Positions 1 through 9,011 of a stretch of DNA of 32,963 bases are shown here, piece after piece. The stretch's first letter is position 1. The number at the start of each line of letters is the position of its first letter. The notes below the pieces were generated by a model. The model was not told the DNA's origin, ran no database searches, and saw only the letters and a program-made list of their open reading frames with translations. Origin of the DNA: Desulforamulus profundi (lineage in GTDB: Bacteria; Bacillota_B; Desulfotomaculia; Desulfotomaculales; Desulfotomaculaceae); the NCBI RefSeq assembly GCF_002607855.1, contig NZ_AWQQ01000015.1, positions 1-32,963 of the forward strand. Reading direction: 5' to 3'. The translations under genes and the position numbers were made by a program.

Positions 1-13
1 TATCCTTGTCCAT
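1..13 (-). CDS. 5' end of an unidentified gene running off the window
   Basis: Only the start is visible: on the minus strand an ATG (positions 13-11) followed by GAC AAG GAT (Met-Asp-Lys-Asp). A good ribosome-binding site (AAGGAG, about 71% purine context, positions 26-21) sits 7 bases before the ATG. Nothing can be said about the product. Its leader forms a hairpin that includes the ribosome-binding site (see the entry at 20-77). Confidence 0.5.
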
Positions 14-19
14 GCGATG

Positions 20-77
20 TCTCCTTATTTTTGAGATTATGGACAGGACTACCTGTTATACCTCAATTATAAGGAGA
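20..77 (-). promoter_or_regulatory. Leader hairpin covering the ribosome-binding site of the gene at 1-13
   Basis: The arms 20-35 and 62-77 are reverse complements at 14 of 16 positions. Between them a second perfect 5-bp stem (43-47 with 52-56, loop 48-51) is nested. On the minus-strand transcript the distal arm reads TCTCCTTAT and pairs exactly with the ATAAGGAGA that contains the ribosome-binding site. Seen: the inverted repeats. Inferred: the mRNA can fold so that translation initiation is blocked, either as an RNA switch or thermosensor; a DNA operator is the alternative. Confidence 0.5.
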
Positions 78-228
78 TTTTAATCATTTTTACAGGATAT
101 TGCTGGAAAAACAATGATTTATTGGTTTTTTTCTAGAATTTTAGATATTGACATTTTGGAAATTTATTTATGCAACGCTAGTGTAAAAATATATAAACAA
201 TTAAGCCAATAATTTAGTTGGCATAATT

Positions 229-251
229 ATATCACCCTCCCAGGGTGATAT
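229..251 (-). terminator. Hairpin over the stop codon of the prenyl synthase gene
   Basis: A perfect 10-bp stem (229-238 with 242-251) with a 3-base loop spans the TGA stop of the minus-strand gene at 232-891. It is followed on the minus strand by AT-rich sequence but no clean U run, and a second weak stem (GCCAA/TTGGC) lies at 205-222. A weak intrinsic terminator or mRNA 3'-end stabiliser is likely. Confidence 0.45.
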
Positions 252-891
252 CCTGATTCTCATACCACTTGAGGGCTTCAAAAAAATGATCCGTATGAAA
301 ATCGGGCCAATAGGCGTCCACCACATAAAAATCGGCATAGATCGATTGCACCGGCAAAAAGCCACTTAATCTTCTTCTGCCACCCCAGCGAATAATCAAA
401 TCAATGCGGGAAATATCCCGGGAAGCAATCCTCTCATGAAGCTGCCTCTCACCGGGTTCCTTATCGTTAAGGGCATAGCTTAAATCCCACTTCCAGCCGT
501 AATTAACCAAAAAGTTTATTTTAATTCGATTACGACCAAAGGTTTGCCTGGTGGTGTAAGGAAGCAACTCTTTAGGAAACTGGGGGGATTCGCTGTTTCC
601 GATCACCAGCAAAGAAGCGTCACGGTTGGCCAGTATATTTACCGCATCCACGCAGGCCTTTTGAAAAGCTTGTTTTTGGACAGCAGGGCGCTTGGTATTG
701 TCCTGGGTAAACCCATAAAAAGTAACTTCGGGAATCCCCAGCTCCATACAGAGTTCGTAAAGAGCAAAACCGGGGTCAATGCCATGATGATATCCCGCCT
801 CTTTGGGTAAACCCTGAAGCTGAGCCCATCTCCTGTTGCCATCCGGAATAATTCCAATGTGTTTGGGAAGACGTTTAAGTATTGGGGTCAT
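232..891 (-). CDS. Short undecaprenyl-diphosphate-synthase-family (cis-prenyltransferase) protein
   Basis: A 219-residue protein of the UppS/Z-isoprenyl diphosphate synthase family, which condenses isopentenyl diphosphate onto an allylic diphosphate with cis geometry. Family signature near the N terminus: HIGIIPDGNRRWA, with the catalytic Asp and the Asn-Arg-Arg that bind diphosphate, then GYHHG in place of GHxxG. The C-terminal signature IIRWGGRRRLSGF and YWPDF correspond to IIRTxGExRLSxF and WPDF of canonical enzymes. It is about 25-30 residues shorter than housekeeping UppS, the FSTENW segment is replaced by YGFTQDN, and the usual Glu of RTGGE is an Arg. It is therefore more likely a paralogue than the essential UppS. 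The start is the ATG preceded by GAGGTG. It is monocistronic in view, with a hairpin at its stop. Confidence 0.8.
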   Translation of the reverse strand: MTPILKRLPKHIGIIPDGNRRWAQLQGLPKEAGYHHGIDPGFALYELCMELGIPEVTFYGFTQDNTKRPAVQKQAFQKACVDAVNILANRDASLLVIGNSESPQFPKELLPYTTRQTFGRNRIKINFLVNYGWKWDLSYALNDKEPGERQLHERIASRDISRIDLIIRWGGRRRLSGFLPVQSIYADFYVVDAYWPDFHTDHFFEALKWYENQDITLGG

Positions 892-1213
892 TTAACACCT
901 CAAGAGAATTTATCCAACCAAACTCCTTTCGGGTAATATTTGCATATTCTACGTTTCCTATTCATTCTAATGAACTGATCCGGCGAATCTAACATAGAAA
1001 TGATCTGCCTGATCTGTATTACAAGGGAGGCAAAAATAGTTTTTACGGGCCAATGGGAAATATTTGACTCTGTTGATAAATATAAATTTAGTAAAACAAT
1101 TTAATTAAAAAATGCAAAAGAATGGATATAGGCTTGACTTTTTTTATTGAAAGATTTAATAATTAGTTAGAAAACTGAATATTTAGAATATTTTAATCCA
1201 AAGGGGGGATGCG
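892..1213. other. Intergenic region between divergent genes
   Basis: About 320 bases of AT-rich sequence between the minus-strand prenyl synthase gene and the plus-strand leader ORF. Apart from the plus-strand promoter candidate at 1134-1162 and the ribosome-binding sites, no coding region, repeat or RNA gene was recognised. Confidence 0.6.
1134..1162 (+). promoter_or_regulatory. Candidate promoter for the YeiH-type transporter
   Basis: TTGACT at 1134-1139 is a good -35 element. The -10 region 17 bases downstream (TAATAA, 1157-1162) is only a partial match. It is the best sigma-A-like candidate ahead of the leader ORF and transporter. Confidence 0.4.
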
Positions 1214-1252
1214 ATGGATAAGAAAGGCCTTAACTACGTTGTCCAAAACTAG
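1214..1252 (+). CDS. 12-codon leader ORF upstream of the transporter
   Basis: An ATG at 1214 is preceded at a good distance by a strong AAGGGGGG ribosome-binding site and opens a 12-residue frame (MDKKGLNYVVQN) ending with TAG. The transporter's own ribosome-binding site follows 6 bases later. It may be a translated regulatory leader peptide. No repeated codon of one amino acid is present, so classical amino-acid attenuation is not indicated. No hairpin with a U run was seen between it and the transporter. Confidence 0.4.
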   Translation: MDKKGLNYVVQN

Positions 1253-1269
1253 GGTTAAGGAGGGATAGC

Positions 1270-2756
1270 ATGATTCATCAGGACACAAATGCTTCTGTCA
1301 GCGGCAAGGTGCCAATGCTAAAGAACGAAGACTGGTGGGCTGTGTGGCTGGGGTTGTTTATTTTTCTGCTGGGCCTGGGGCCCATCTTTGGCTCCGACCT
1401 GCTGGGTTGGGTAGTCAAAGTCAACACATGGACAGACATCTCCAAATCCTTTGGGCCGCTTTCCAAGGCCTACAAAGGCATGTCCGGATTCACGTCGTTA
1501 TTCTTAACTTATCTTTTCTTGCTGGTTCTCACAACCATTGGGGCTAAAGCAATGGGTGCCAATATCAAGAGGTTTGCTACCGGTTTTACGGTTATCTTTG
1601 CCATCACCATTCTCTGTGTGATCATCGGCGACAATGCCTATATTGCTGCCAGTCCTGATAAACAGGCCAAGTTAGGCATCGGCTGGTCACTGGGTTTAGG
1701 TGAAATGGGCTTTATTATCGCTATGATTGTGGGACTCATAATCGGGAACTTTTTCCCCGGGGTTGCCAAATACCTTGAAGAAGCCGCCAAGCCGGAGTGG
1801 TTTATTAAGACAGGGATTGTTATCCTGGGTGCGGCTGTCGGTATTAAAACCCTGGGTGCTGTGGGCTTGGCCACCACCGTTATTGTACGGGGTTTGTGTG
1901 CTGTGGTGGAGGCTTATTTAATTTACTGGCCGGTTGTTTATTTTATCGCCCGCAAATATTTTAAATTCACCCTGAATGGGCTGCACCCCTGGCCTCCGGT
2001 ATCTCTATTTGCGGTGTTTCGGCGGCCATTGCCACCGGCGGGGCCATCCGTTCCCGTCCCATTGTGCCGGTGATCCTGTCAGCGGTTATTATCGTTTTCG
2101 TGGCCGTTGAAATGCTGATTCTCCCCTGGTTTGCCACGGCTTTCCTTCATGAAGAGCCCATGGTGGCCGGGGCCTGGATGGGCCTGGCGGTAAAAAGTGA
2201 CGGCGGTGCTGTGGCCAGCGGCGCCATTACCGATTCCATGATCCGGGCAAAGGTTTTTAGTGAAACCGGTGTGCAGTATGAAGAGGGCTGGATGTTGATG
2301 ACGGCCACCACCACCAAAGTGTTCATTGATATTTTCATTGGTGTGTGGGCCTTTATCCTGGCGATCATCTGGTGTATGTACAACCTGAACCAAAATGACG
2401 GAGGGTGTTCAACAAATACCAAAGTTTCAGCCAGTCAGATTTGGGACAGATTCCCCAAATTTGTCATTGGCTTTGCGCTCACTTTCCTGGTGTTGCTGTT
2501 ATGGGGGTTGAATGACGCCAGCATCATTAAGACCGCCAAGGTCGGCATCGATGAGGCCAACGGCTTCAGAACCATCCTGTTTGCCCTGTGTTTCTTCTCC
2601 ATCGGTCTGATCACCAATGTACGCAAGCTCTGGGATGCCGGAATGGGACGCATCGTGGCAGTTTACACCGTATGCCTGTTTGCCTTTATCCTCTGGGTGG
2701 GCCTGTTTATTTCCTGGGTCTTCTATCACGGTATCCTGCCGCCCACCATCAATTAG
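1270..2756 (+). CDS. YeiH/UPF0324-family putative sulfate exporter (one frame break)
   Basis: A polytopic inner-membrane protein of about 495 residues in the family annotated as putative sulfate exporters (Cons_hypoth698, YeiH-like). Roughly ten hydrophobic segments are visible. Family features include the glycine-rich segment FIKTGIVILGAAVGIKTLG, the conserved ASGISICGVSAA stretch, and a C-terminal SIGLITNVRKLW. The transported substrate is not proven for the family. The frame breaks near 1978: the first frame reads through shifted codons to a stop at 2073 and the conserved ASGIS block is in the next frame. Adding one G to the GGG run restores the expected sequence. The start is the ATG with AAGGAGGG upstream. 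A small membrane-protein gene follows after 29 bases, then a terminator. Confidence 0.85.
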
Positions 2757-2785
2757 ATAAAATTGGAGTAAGGGAGGTATAAAGC

Positions 2786-2962
2786 ATGGCAGAAGTGAAA
2801 ATTCGGGAAGCGGATCAAACCATGTTGAAGGCCCAGCAGCAAGTGGATTACCAGGACGAGTGGTTTGAATTACAACCCATTGAGAAAAAATTGATTTCCT
2901 ATTCATTAACACTAGGAATTGGCTTATTAATCATCTTTATCTTGATTTTCAAACCTTTCTAG
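2786..2962 (+). CDS. 58-residue single-span membrane protein next to the transporter
   Basis: A small ORF with a strong AGGGAGG ribosome-binding site. The first 37 residues are polar and charged, ending in QPIEKKLIS; the last 20 form one hydrophobic segment (LTLGIGLLIIFILIFKPF). It lies 29 bases after the YeiH-type transporter and before the shared terminator, so the two are probably cotranscribed. It is not recognised as a named family. A small accessory subunit of the transporter is a reasonable inference, since such one-span partners are common for transporters. Confidence 0.75.
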   Translation: MAEVKIREADQTMLKAQQQVDYQDEWFELQPIEKKLISYSLTLGIGLLIIFILIFKPF

Positions 2963-2973
2963 TAAAAGGATAT

Positions 2974-3010
2974 AAAACACCCGCTGTCTTTCGGGCAGCG
3001 GGTGTTTTTA
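2974..3010 (+). terminator. Intrinsic terminator after the transporter operon
   Basis: A 13-bp perfect stem (2974-2986 with 2996-3008, loop 2987-2995) runs straight into a TTTTTA tract. A-rich bases at the foot of the stem mirror the U run. Confidence 0.9.
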
Positions 3011-3166
3011 TTCTTAAAAATAAATGTCATTAGCTTACTTTTTGATTAAATAGGTTGCAACAATTGGTAATTAGTAGTAGAAATACGGTAAGGGTTAATT
3101 TCTTTGTCATCAAATTCACAAAAGAATTAAGTGGTAAAAAAAGGAATTTACTTGTTAGGAAGCGTA

Positions 3167-3172
3167 TATAAT
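3167..3172 (+). promoter_or_regulatory. -10 element candidate for the glycogen operon
   Basis: A perfect TATAAT lies 55 bases before the glgB start in an AT-rich region. No convincing -35 hexamer is found at 16-18 bases upstream, so an activator-dependent promoter or a chance match is possible. Confidence 0.3.
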
Positions 3173-3226
3173 TAAAGATGTATTCCAGTATGTGGAAGCG
3201 CCTTCGGTGCAGAAAGAGTGGTAAAA

Positions 3227-5148
3227 ATGTTAAATTCATTATGCCTAAGTGATGATGATTTGTATTTGTTTCATGAAGGATCTTTATATAAGAGTTACCA
3301 AATGTTGGGCGCCCATTTGACGGAACAAAACAGGGTCCCGGGGGTGAGGTTTTCCCTGTGGGCCCCCAATGCCAGGGAAGTTCGTGTGGTGGGTGACTTT
3401 AATCAATGGCAGGGTCACCGGCATTCCATGCAAAGGGTAAAACAGTCCGGGATTTGGTCGCTTTTTGTCCCTGGATTAAAGCAAATGGACTTATACAAAT
3501 ATGAGATTCATACGCACCGGGGGGAAGTGTTTCTAAAGGCAGACCCCTATGCCTTTTATTCTGAAGTCAGACCCGGTACTGCTTCCAGGATTTTTCCCTG
3601 GCCGGCTACCGCTGGTGGGACCAGGAATACCTGGCAGGTAAAAAAAGACAACCGGTCTATGAAAGTCCGGTGGTTATTTATGAAGTACACCCGGGTTCCT
3701 GGAGGAGAAAGGACGGTGGGTTTCTAACCTACCGGGAATTGGCTGACCAGTTGATTGATTACGTTGCAGACATGGGGTATACCCACGTGGAACTTCTGCC
3801 GGTGATGGAGCACCCCTATGACGCATCCTGGGGATACCAGGTAACCGGGTACTACTCTGTCAACAGCCGCTACGGTACCCCCCACGATTTTATGTATTTT
3901 GTGGACCGCTGCCATCAACGGGGGATCGGGGTTATCCTGGATTGGGTGCCGGCTCATTTTTGCAAGGACAGTCACGGGCTTCGCAATTTTGACGGGACAA
4001 CCCTTTATGAATCGCCGGACCCATTGCAAGCGGAAAACTGGCAGTGGGGCACCTTAAATTTTGACTTTGCTAAACCTGAGGTGGTCAGCTTCTTAATTTC
4101 CAACGCCCTTTACTGGCTGGATGTTTTTCACATCGATGGCCTGCGGGTGGATGCAGTGGCCTTTATGCTCTATTTGGATTACGGCAGGCAAGAGGGCCAG
4201 TGGGTTCCCAATCAATACGGGGGTAAAGAAAATCTGGCAGCCATTGCCTTTATGAAAAAGCTGAATGAAGTGATCTTTCAGCATTTTCCCGCTGCCTTAA
4301 TGATTGCCGAGGAATCCACAGCCTGGCCCGCCGTCACCAAACCCACCTACTTGGGAGGGCTGGGGTATAACTACAAATGGAACATGGGGTGGATGAATGA
4401 TTTACTCCGTTATATGCAGATGGACCCTGTACACCGGAAATGGCACCACCACCTGCTGACCTTTTCCTTTATGTATGCTTTTTCCGAAAACTATATTTTG
4501 CCCCTGTCCCACGATGAGGTGGTACACGGCAAAAGGTCACTGCTGAATAAAATGCCCGGGGATTACTGGCAAAAATTTGCCAACCTGAGGTTGTTATACG
4601 GCTATATGATAGCTCACCCGGGCAAGAAGCTTCTTTTTATGGGTGGGGAGTTCGGCCAGTTCATTGAATGGAACGAAGATCAAAGTTTGGACTGGCATTT
4701 GCTGGACTACGAAATGCACCAAAAGTTAAAGGATTACGTGAAGGCGCTTAACCATTTCTACAGAGCAGAAAGGAATTTATGGGAACTGGACCACGAAGAA
4801 CGGGGCTTTCAATGGATTGACCCCCATGACTACAGCCAAAGCATTGTCACCTTTATGAGAAAAGGGCAGGACCCGGAGGATTTTTTAATCATTGTGTGCA
4901 ATTTTGCCCCGGTGGTACGGGAAGGGTACCGGATTGGTGTACCGTGCCTGGGTGAGTATTTTGAAGTTTTTAACAGTGATTTACGAATCTACGGCGGGTC
5001 CGGACAGGTCAACAGCCTGGCGGTGGCCCAAGATACTCCCTGGCATAACCAGCCCTTTTCGGTGGAGATGAAAGTGCCTCCGCTGGCCGTGGTTTATCTC
5101 AAGGCCATTAACAAGAAGTGGGATAAGAACAGGAATGAACGTGACTGA
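3227..5148 (+). CDS. glgB: 1,4-alpha-glucan branching enzyme (one frame break)
   Basis: A GH13 branching enzyme of about 640 residues that transfers alpha-1,4 chains to alpha-1,6 positions of glycogen. The N-terminal part begins [19 protein letters not shown] and contains a CBM48 beta domain ([20 protein letters not shown]). The catalytic barrel shows the nucleophile region [16 protein letters not shown], the acid/base Glu in AEESTAWP, and [12 protein letters not shown]-terminal beta domain ends VPPLAVVYL. Near 3590-3596 the frame shifts: one added base in the TTTTTCCC run joins TASRIF to [12 protein letters not shown]. The ATG at 3227 is preferred to the GTG at 3218 by fit to the family N terminus. 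First gene of the glg operon; glgC follows after 31 bases. Confidence 0.93.
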
Positions 5149-5179
5149 CGAACCTATGGCGGGTGAGAGGGGGAGGAAT

Positions 5180-6407
5180 ATGCAGAGCAAGGAATGTGTT
5201 GCCATGATACTGGCCGGCGGGCAAGGCAGCCGGTTGGGGGTTTTGACGAAAAAGTTGGCCAAACCTGCCGTTCCCTTTGGCGGAAAATACCGCATCATTG
5301 ACTTCACCCTGAGCAATTGCAACAACTCCGGATTTGATACAGTAGGGGTGCTGACCCAGTACCAACCCTGGCCTTAAACACCTATATCGGCATCGGCAGC
5401 CACTGGGATTTGGACCGGAAAAACGGCGGGGTCACCGTATTGCCGCCCTTTGTCAAAGAAATGGGGGGAGAATGGTACAAGGGTACCGCCAACGCCATTT
5501 ACCAAAACATTGAATTTGTGGACCAGTATCGTCCCAAGTACCTGCTGGTGCTCTCCGGAGATCATATTTACAAAATGGACTATTCCTTGATGCTGGATTT
5601 TCATAAAGAAAAACAGGCCGATGCCACCATTGCGGTGATCGAAGTTCCCTGGGAAGAAGCAAGCAGTTTTGGCATCATGAACACCGCTCAGGATGCCCGG
5701 ATCATTGAGTTTGAAGAAAAACCTGCCATGCCTAAAAGTAATCTTGCTTCCATGGGAGTGTATATCTTTAATTGGGAACTGTTAAAAAAGTACCTGGAAG
5801 AGGATGAACAAAATCTCCGCTCCAGTAATGACTTCGGCAAAAACATCATACCCATGATGCTGAAGGCAGGACAAAAAATGTATGCTTACCCCTTTAAGGG
5901 CTACTGGCGGGATGTGGGCACCATTGAGAGTCTCTGGCAGGCCAATATGGACCTGTTGTCGGATAAGCCAAAATTAAACCTCAACGATCCCAAATGGAGA
6001 ATTTACTCGGTAAATCCCAATCACCCGCCCCAGTATATCACCCCCACCGCCAGAGTTAGCGGCTCCCTGGTGAACGAAGGTGTATGGTCTGCGGGGAAGT
6101 AAACCACTCTATTTTATTTCCCGGCGTTTTTATCGGCGAAGGAGCGAAGATCAACGATTCTGTGATCATGCCCAATGTAAAGATCGGGGCCAATGTGAGA
6201 ATCGAAAAGGCTATCATCGGTGTGGAAGCGGTCATTGAGGACAAGTGTCAAATCGGCTGCCTGGACGAGGAATGCAGCTGGTGTTCTGTGCCTTGTTCCA
6301 GAATAACGGTGGTGGAAGGCAATATTGTTGTTCGCAGCGGTTCGGTCCTAAAGAGCTGCAGCCTGGAGAAAAATCAATTAAGCGCCCTGGCCTTGGTGAA
6401 GGGGTGA
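5180..6407 (+). CDS. glgC: Glucose-1-phosphate adenylyltransferase, GlgC (two frame breaks)
   Basis: Makes ADP-glucose from ATP and glucose 1-phosphate, the committed step of glycogen synthesis; about 409 residues after repair. Seen: nucleotide-binding start [35 protein letters not shown], the sugar-phosphate loop around [11 protein letters not shown], and IIEFEEKP, followed by a C-terminal left-handed beta-helix with hexapeptide repeats. The frame breaks at about 5368 (CCC run; one more C gives [10 protein letters not shown]) and at about 6082 (GAAGG; one more base gives NEGCMVCGEV). The start is the ATG at 5180 with GGGAGG upstream; the longer start at 5135 overlaps glgB and has no better site. 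The next gene glgD begins 4 bases after the stop, and in Firmicutes GlgC and GlgD often form a heteromer. Confidence 0.93.
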
Positions 6408-6411
6408 TGGC

Positions 6412-7526
6412 ATGAAAAGTATCATGGGGATTATTAATCTCATGGAAGACGAGGATTTTTTAAAGGAAATCAGTTACCACCGCCCCGCGGCTGCCGTGCC
6501 TTTGGGGGCCGCTACCGGATGATTGATTTTGTCCTGTCCAATATGGTGAATTCAGGAATTACAAATGTAGGCATTATCGTGCAGCACAAATACCGGTCCC
6601 TTATGGACCACCTGGGCAGCGGCAAAGAATGGGATCTGGACCGGAAGCGGGACGGGCTGTTTTTTCTCCCCCCGGGCCAGCGTTATCAACAGGGAATTTA
6701 CAGGTGGGATTTGCGGCATTTCTATACTCACCTGGATTATATCCAATACAGCCGGCAAAAATATGTTCTTGTTTCCGGCAGCAATATGATTTGTAATATT
6801 GACTACCGGGATGCCTTTAAATTTCACCAGGCCATGAACGCGGACATCACCATCCTTTACAAGGATATGGAAAACACCGACGAGAATTTATCCCAGTGTC
6901 AAATCATTGAAACGGCGGAAGACGGGCGCATTATCGATCTGGAAATAAAGCCGGACAAAATCAAAAGCTCCAAAATTTCCATGGAAATGTGCATCATGGA
7001 GAAGTCGCTGCTGGTTGAGTTGATTCACCGCTGTCACTTCCGGGGAGAATGTGATCTGGTGAGAGACGGGTTTATTAAAAATCTGAACCGGCTAAGGATT
7101 TATGGTTTCCCTCACCAGGGCTACCTGGCACCTATCGATTCCATTCAAAGCTATCATAAGCACAGCATGGATTTACTGAGACCGGAAGTCTGGCAAAAAT
7201 TGTTCTTTGATAAGGGGCTCATTATCACCAAAGTGAAAGACGGGGCGCCCACCAAATACAGCGATGGTTCCAGGGTTCATAATGCATTAATTGCCAATGA
7301 TTGTATCATCGAAGGAATTGTGGAGAACAGTATTATTTTCAGAGGGGTGGAAATTGGCAGGGGCGCCCGTATTAAGGACAGCATCATCATGCAGAAATGT
7401 AAAATTGAAGAAGGGGCATGGGTAGAAAATGTCATCGCAGATAAAGGGGTAACCGTCACAAAGGGAAAACATTTAAAGGGAGAAGAACATTATCCCCTCG
7501 TTATTACCAAGAAAACCGTCATTTAG
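6412..7526 (+). CDS. glgD: GlgD, regulatory/second subunit of ADP-glucose pyrophosphorylase (one frame break)
   Basis: A 371-residue GlgC paralogue. It starts MKSIMGIINLMEDEDFLKEI, typical of GlgD, and continues with HRPAAAVP..GGRYRMIDFVLSNMVNSGITNVGI. In GlgD proteins the N-terminal GGxGxRL loop is lost, and it is indeed absent here, so this subunit is expected to have little activity alone and to support GlgC. The C-terminal half has hexapeptide-repeat beta-helix features (IIEGIVENSIIFRGVEIGRGARI). The frame breaks at 6502-6511 in a TTTGGGGG run; one added base joins the N-terminal segment to GRYRMIDF. The ATG at 6412 follows GGTGAAGGGGTG. The operon continues to glgA after 21 bases. Confidence 0.92.
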
Positions 7527-7547
7527 GGCTGTGAGGTGAAGAGGACA

Positions 7548-9007
7548 ATGAAAGTGCTGTTTGTGGCCTCCGAAGGGGTTCCCTTCGTGAAAACCGGTGG
7601 TTTGGCGGATGTCATCGGTTCCTTGCCCAGGGCATTGATCAACCAGGGGCTGGATGTACGGGTGGTTTTGCCTAAACATGGCGAAATTCCGGTTCATTAC
7701 CAGGAACGTATGGTCTGTAAAAAAACCTTTACGGTCCCCCTGGGTTGGAGGAATGTTTATTGCGGTCTGGAACAGCTGGAACATGAGGGGATCACCTACT
7801 ACTTCATCGACAACGAGTATTATTTTAAGAGACAGGGTCTCTATGGTTACGGCGATGATGCCGAACGATATGCCTTTTTTTGCCGTGCGGTGCTGGAGTC
7901 CCTGCCCCACCTGAATTTTACCCCCCGGATTCTCCACTGTCATGACTGGCACACCGGCCTGGTCAGTGTTTTTTTAAAAGCCATTATGGGGATAACTCTT
8001 TCTATAAAGACCTGCGTACGGTCTTTACCATTCATAATTTAAAATACCAGGGTGTGTTCCCCAAAACCATTTTAGGGGACATTCTGGATTTGGGTGAAGA
8101 ATATTTTACCCTGGACGGGGTGGAATTTTACGGTCAGGTCAGTTTTATGAAGGGGGGCTTAAATTTTTCCCATTTGCTGACCACCGTCAGTGAGACCTAT
8201 GCCCGGGAAATACAGACCCCCTATTACGGCGAGCAATTGGACGGGTTGCTCCGGCACCGTCGGGACCGTTTGCATGGCATTGTCAACGGCATCGACACCG
8301 ATTTTTATAATCCCGCCACCGACCCCTGGATTTGCGCCCGCTATTCATGGGAGTCTCCGGATAAAAAACAGGTCAATAAAGAAAAACTACAGGAAATTTT
8401 ATGTCTGCCGAAGCGGCCTGACGTTCCCTTGCTGGGCCTGGTTTCAAGACTCGTCAGCCAGAAGGGCCTGGATTTAATTGCCTGCGTATTGGAAGAAATC
8501 TTGTCCATGGACGTGCTGCTGGTGGTGCTGGGTACCGGGGAAAAAAGGTATGAAGAATTGTTCCGGCATGCCGCCAGAAGGTACCCGGAGAAAGTGTCTG
8601 CCAACATCATGTTTGGCTGCACCCTGGCCCATCGTATTTATGCCGGTTCGGATATCTTCCTGATGCCGTCCCTTTTTGAGCCCTGCGGCATCGGGCAGCT
8701 GGTTGCCTTACGGTACGGTTCAATACCGGTGGTCAGGGAAACCGGCGGCCTGAAGGATACGGTACAACCCTATAATGAATATACAGGGGAAGGCAACGGT
8801 TTTAGTTTTACCAACTACAATGCCCATGACTTCCTCTATACCTTAAAAAGGGCGGTTCACTTCTTTTACCAGCGGCCGGTCTGGTCAAAAATTGTGGAAA
8901 ACGCCATGAAAAGTGACTACAGCTGGTATAAATCCGCCCAAAAATATCAAGACTTGTATATGAAACTGGTCAAGGATGCCAAGAGTCCAAAAAAGATAGG
9001 CAGATGA
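7548..9007 (+). CDS. glgA: Glycogen (starch) synthase, ADP-glucose type (one frame break)
   Basis: A GT5 glycosyltransferase of about 486 residues that extends alpha-1,4-glucan chains from ADP-glucose. The N terminus carries the substrate-binding KTGGLADV motif (Lys15), then [10 protein letters not shown]. The C-terminal Rossmann domain has [15 protein letters not shown] and the donor-site [32 protein letters not shown]. The frame breaks at about 7981: AAAGCCATT should read with one more C to give [27 protein letters not shown]. The ATG at 7548 is chosen over the GTG at 7536 because KVLFVASE begins the conserved first strand. The stop is 4 bases before the next start codon. Confidence 0.93.
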
Positions 9008-9011
9008 TAGG

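Noticed and set aside
148..175. TTGACA on the plus strand as a promoter
   Set aside because: No suitable -10 box, and no plus-strand gene before the leader ORF at 1214.
544..810. Plus-strand ORF of 88 codons inside the prenyl synthase gene
   Set aside because: It is antisense to a well-conserved protein, has no ribosome-binding site and no recognisable sequence.
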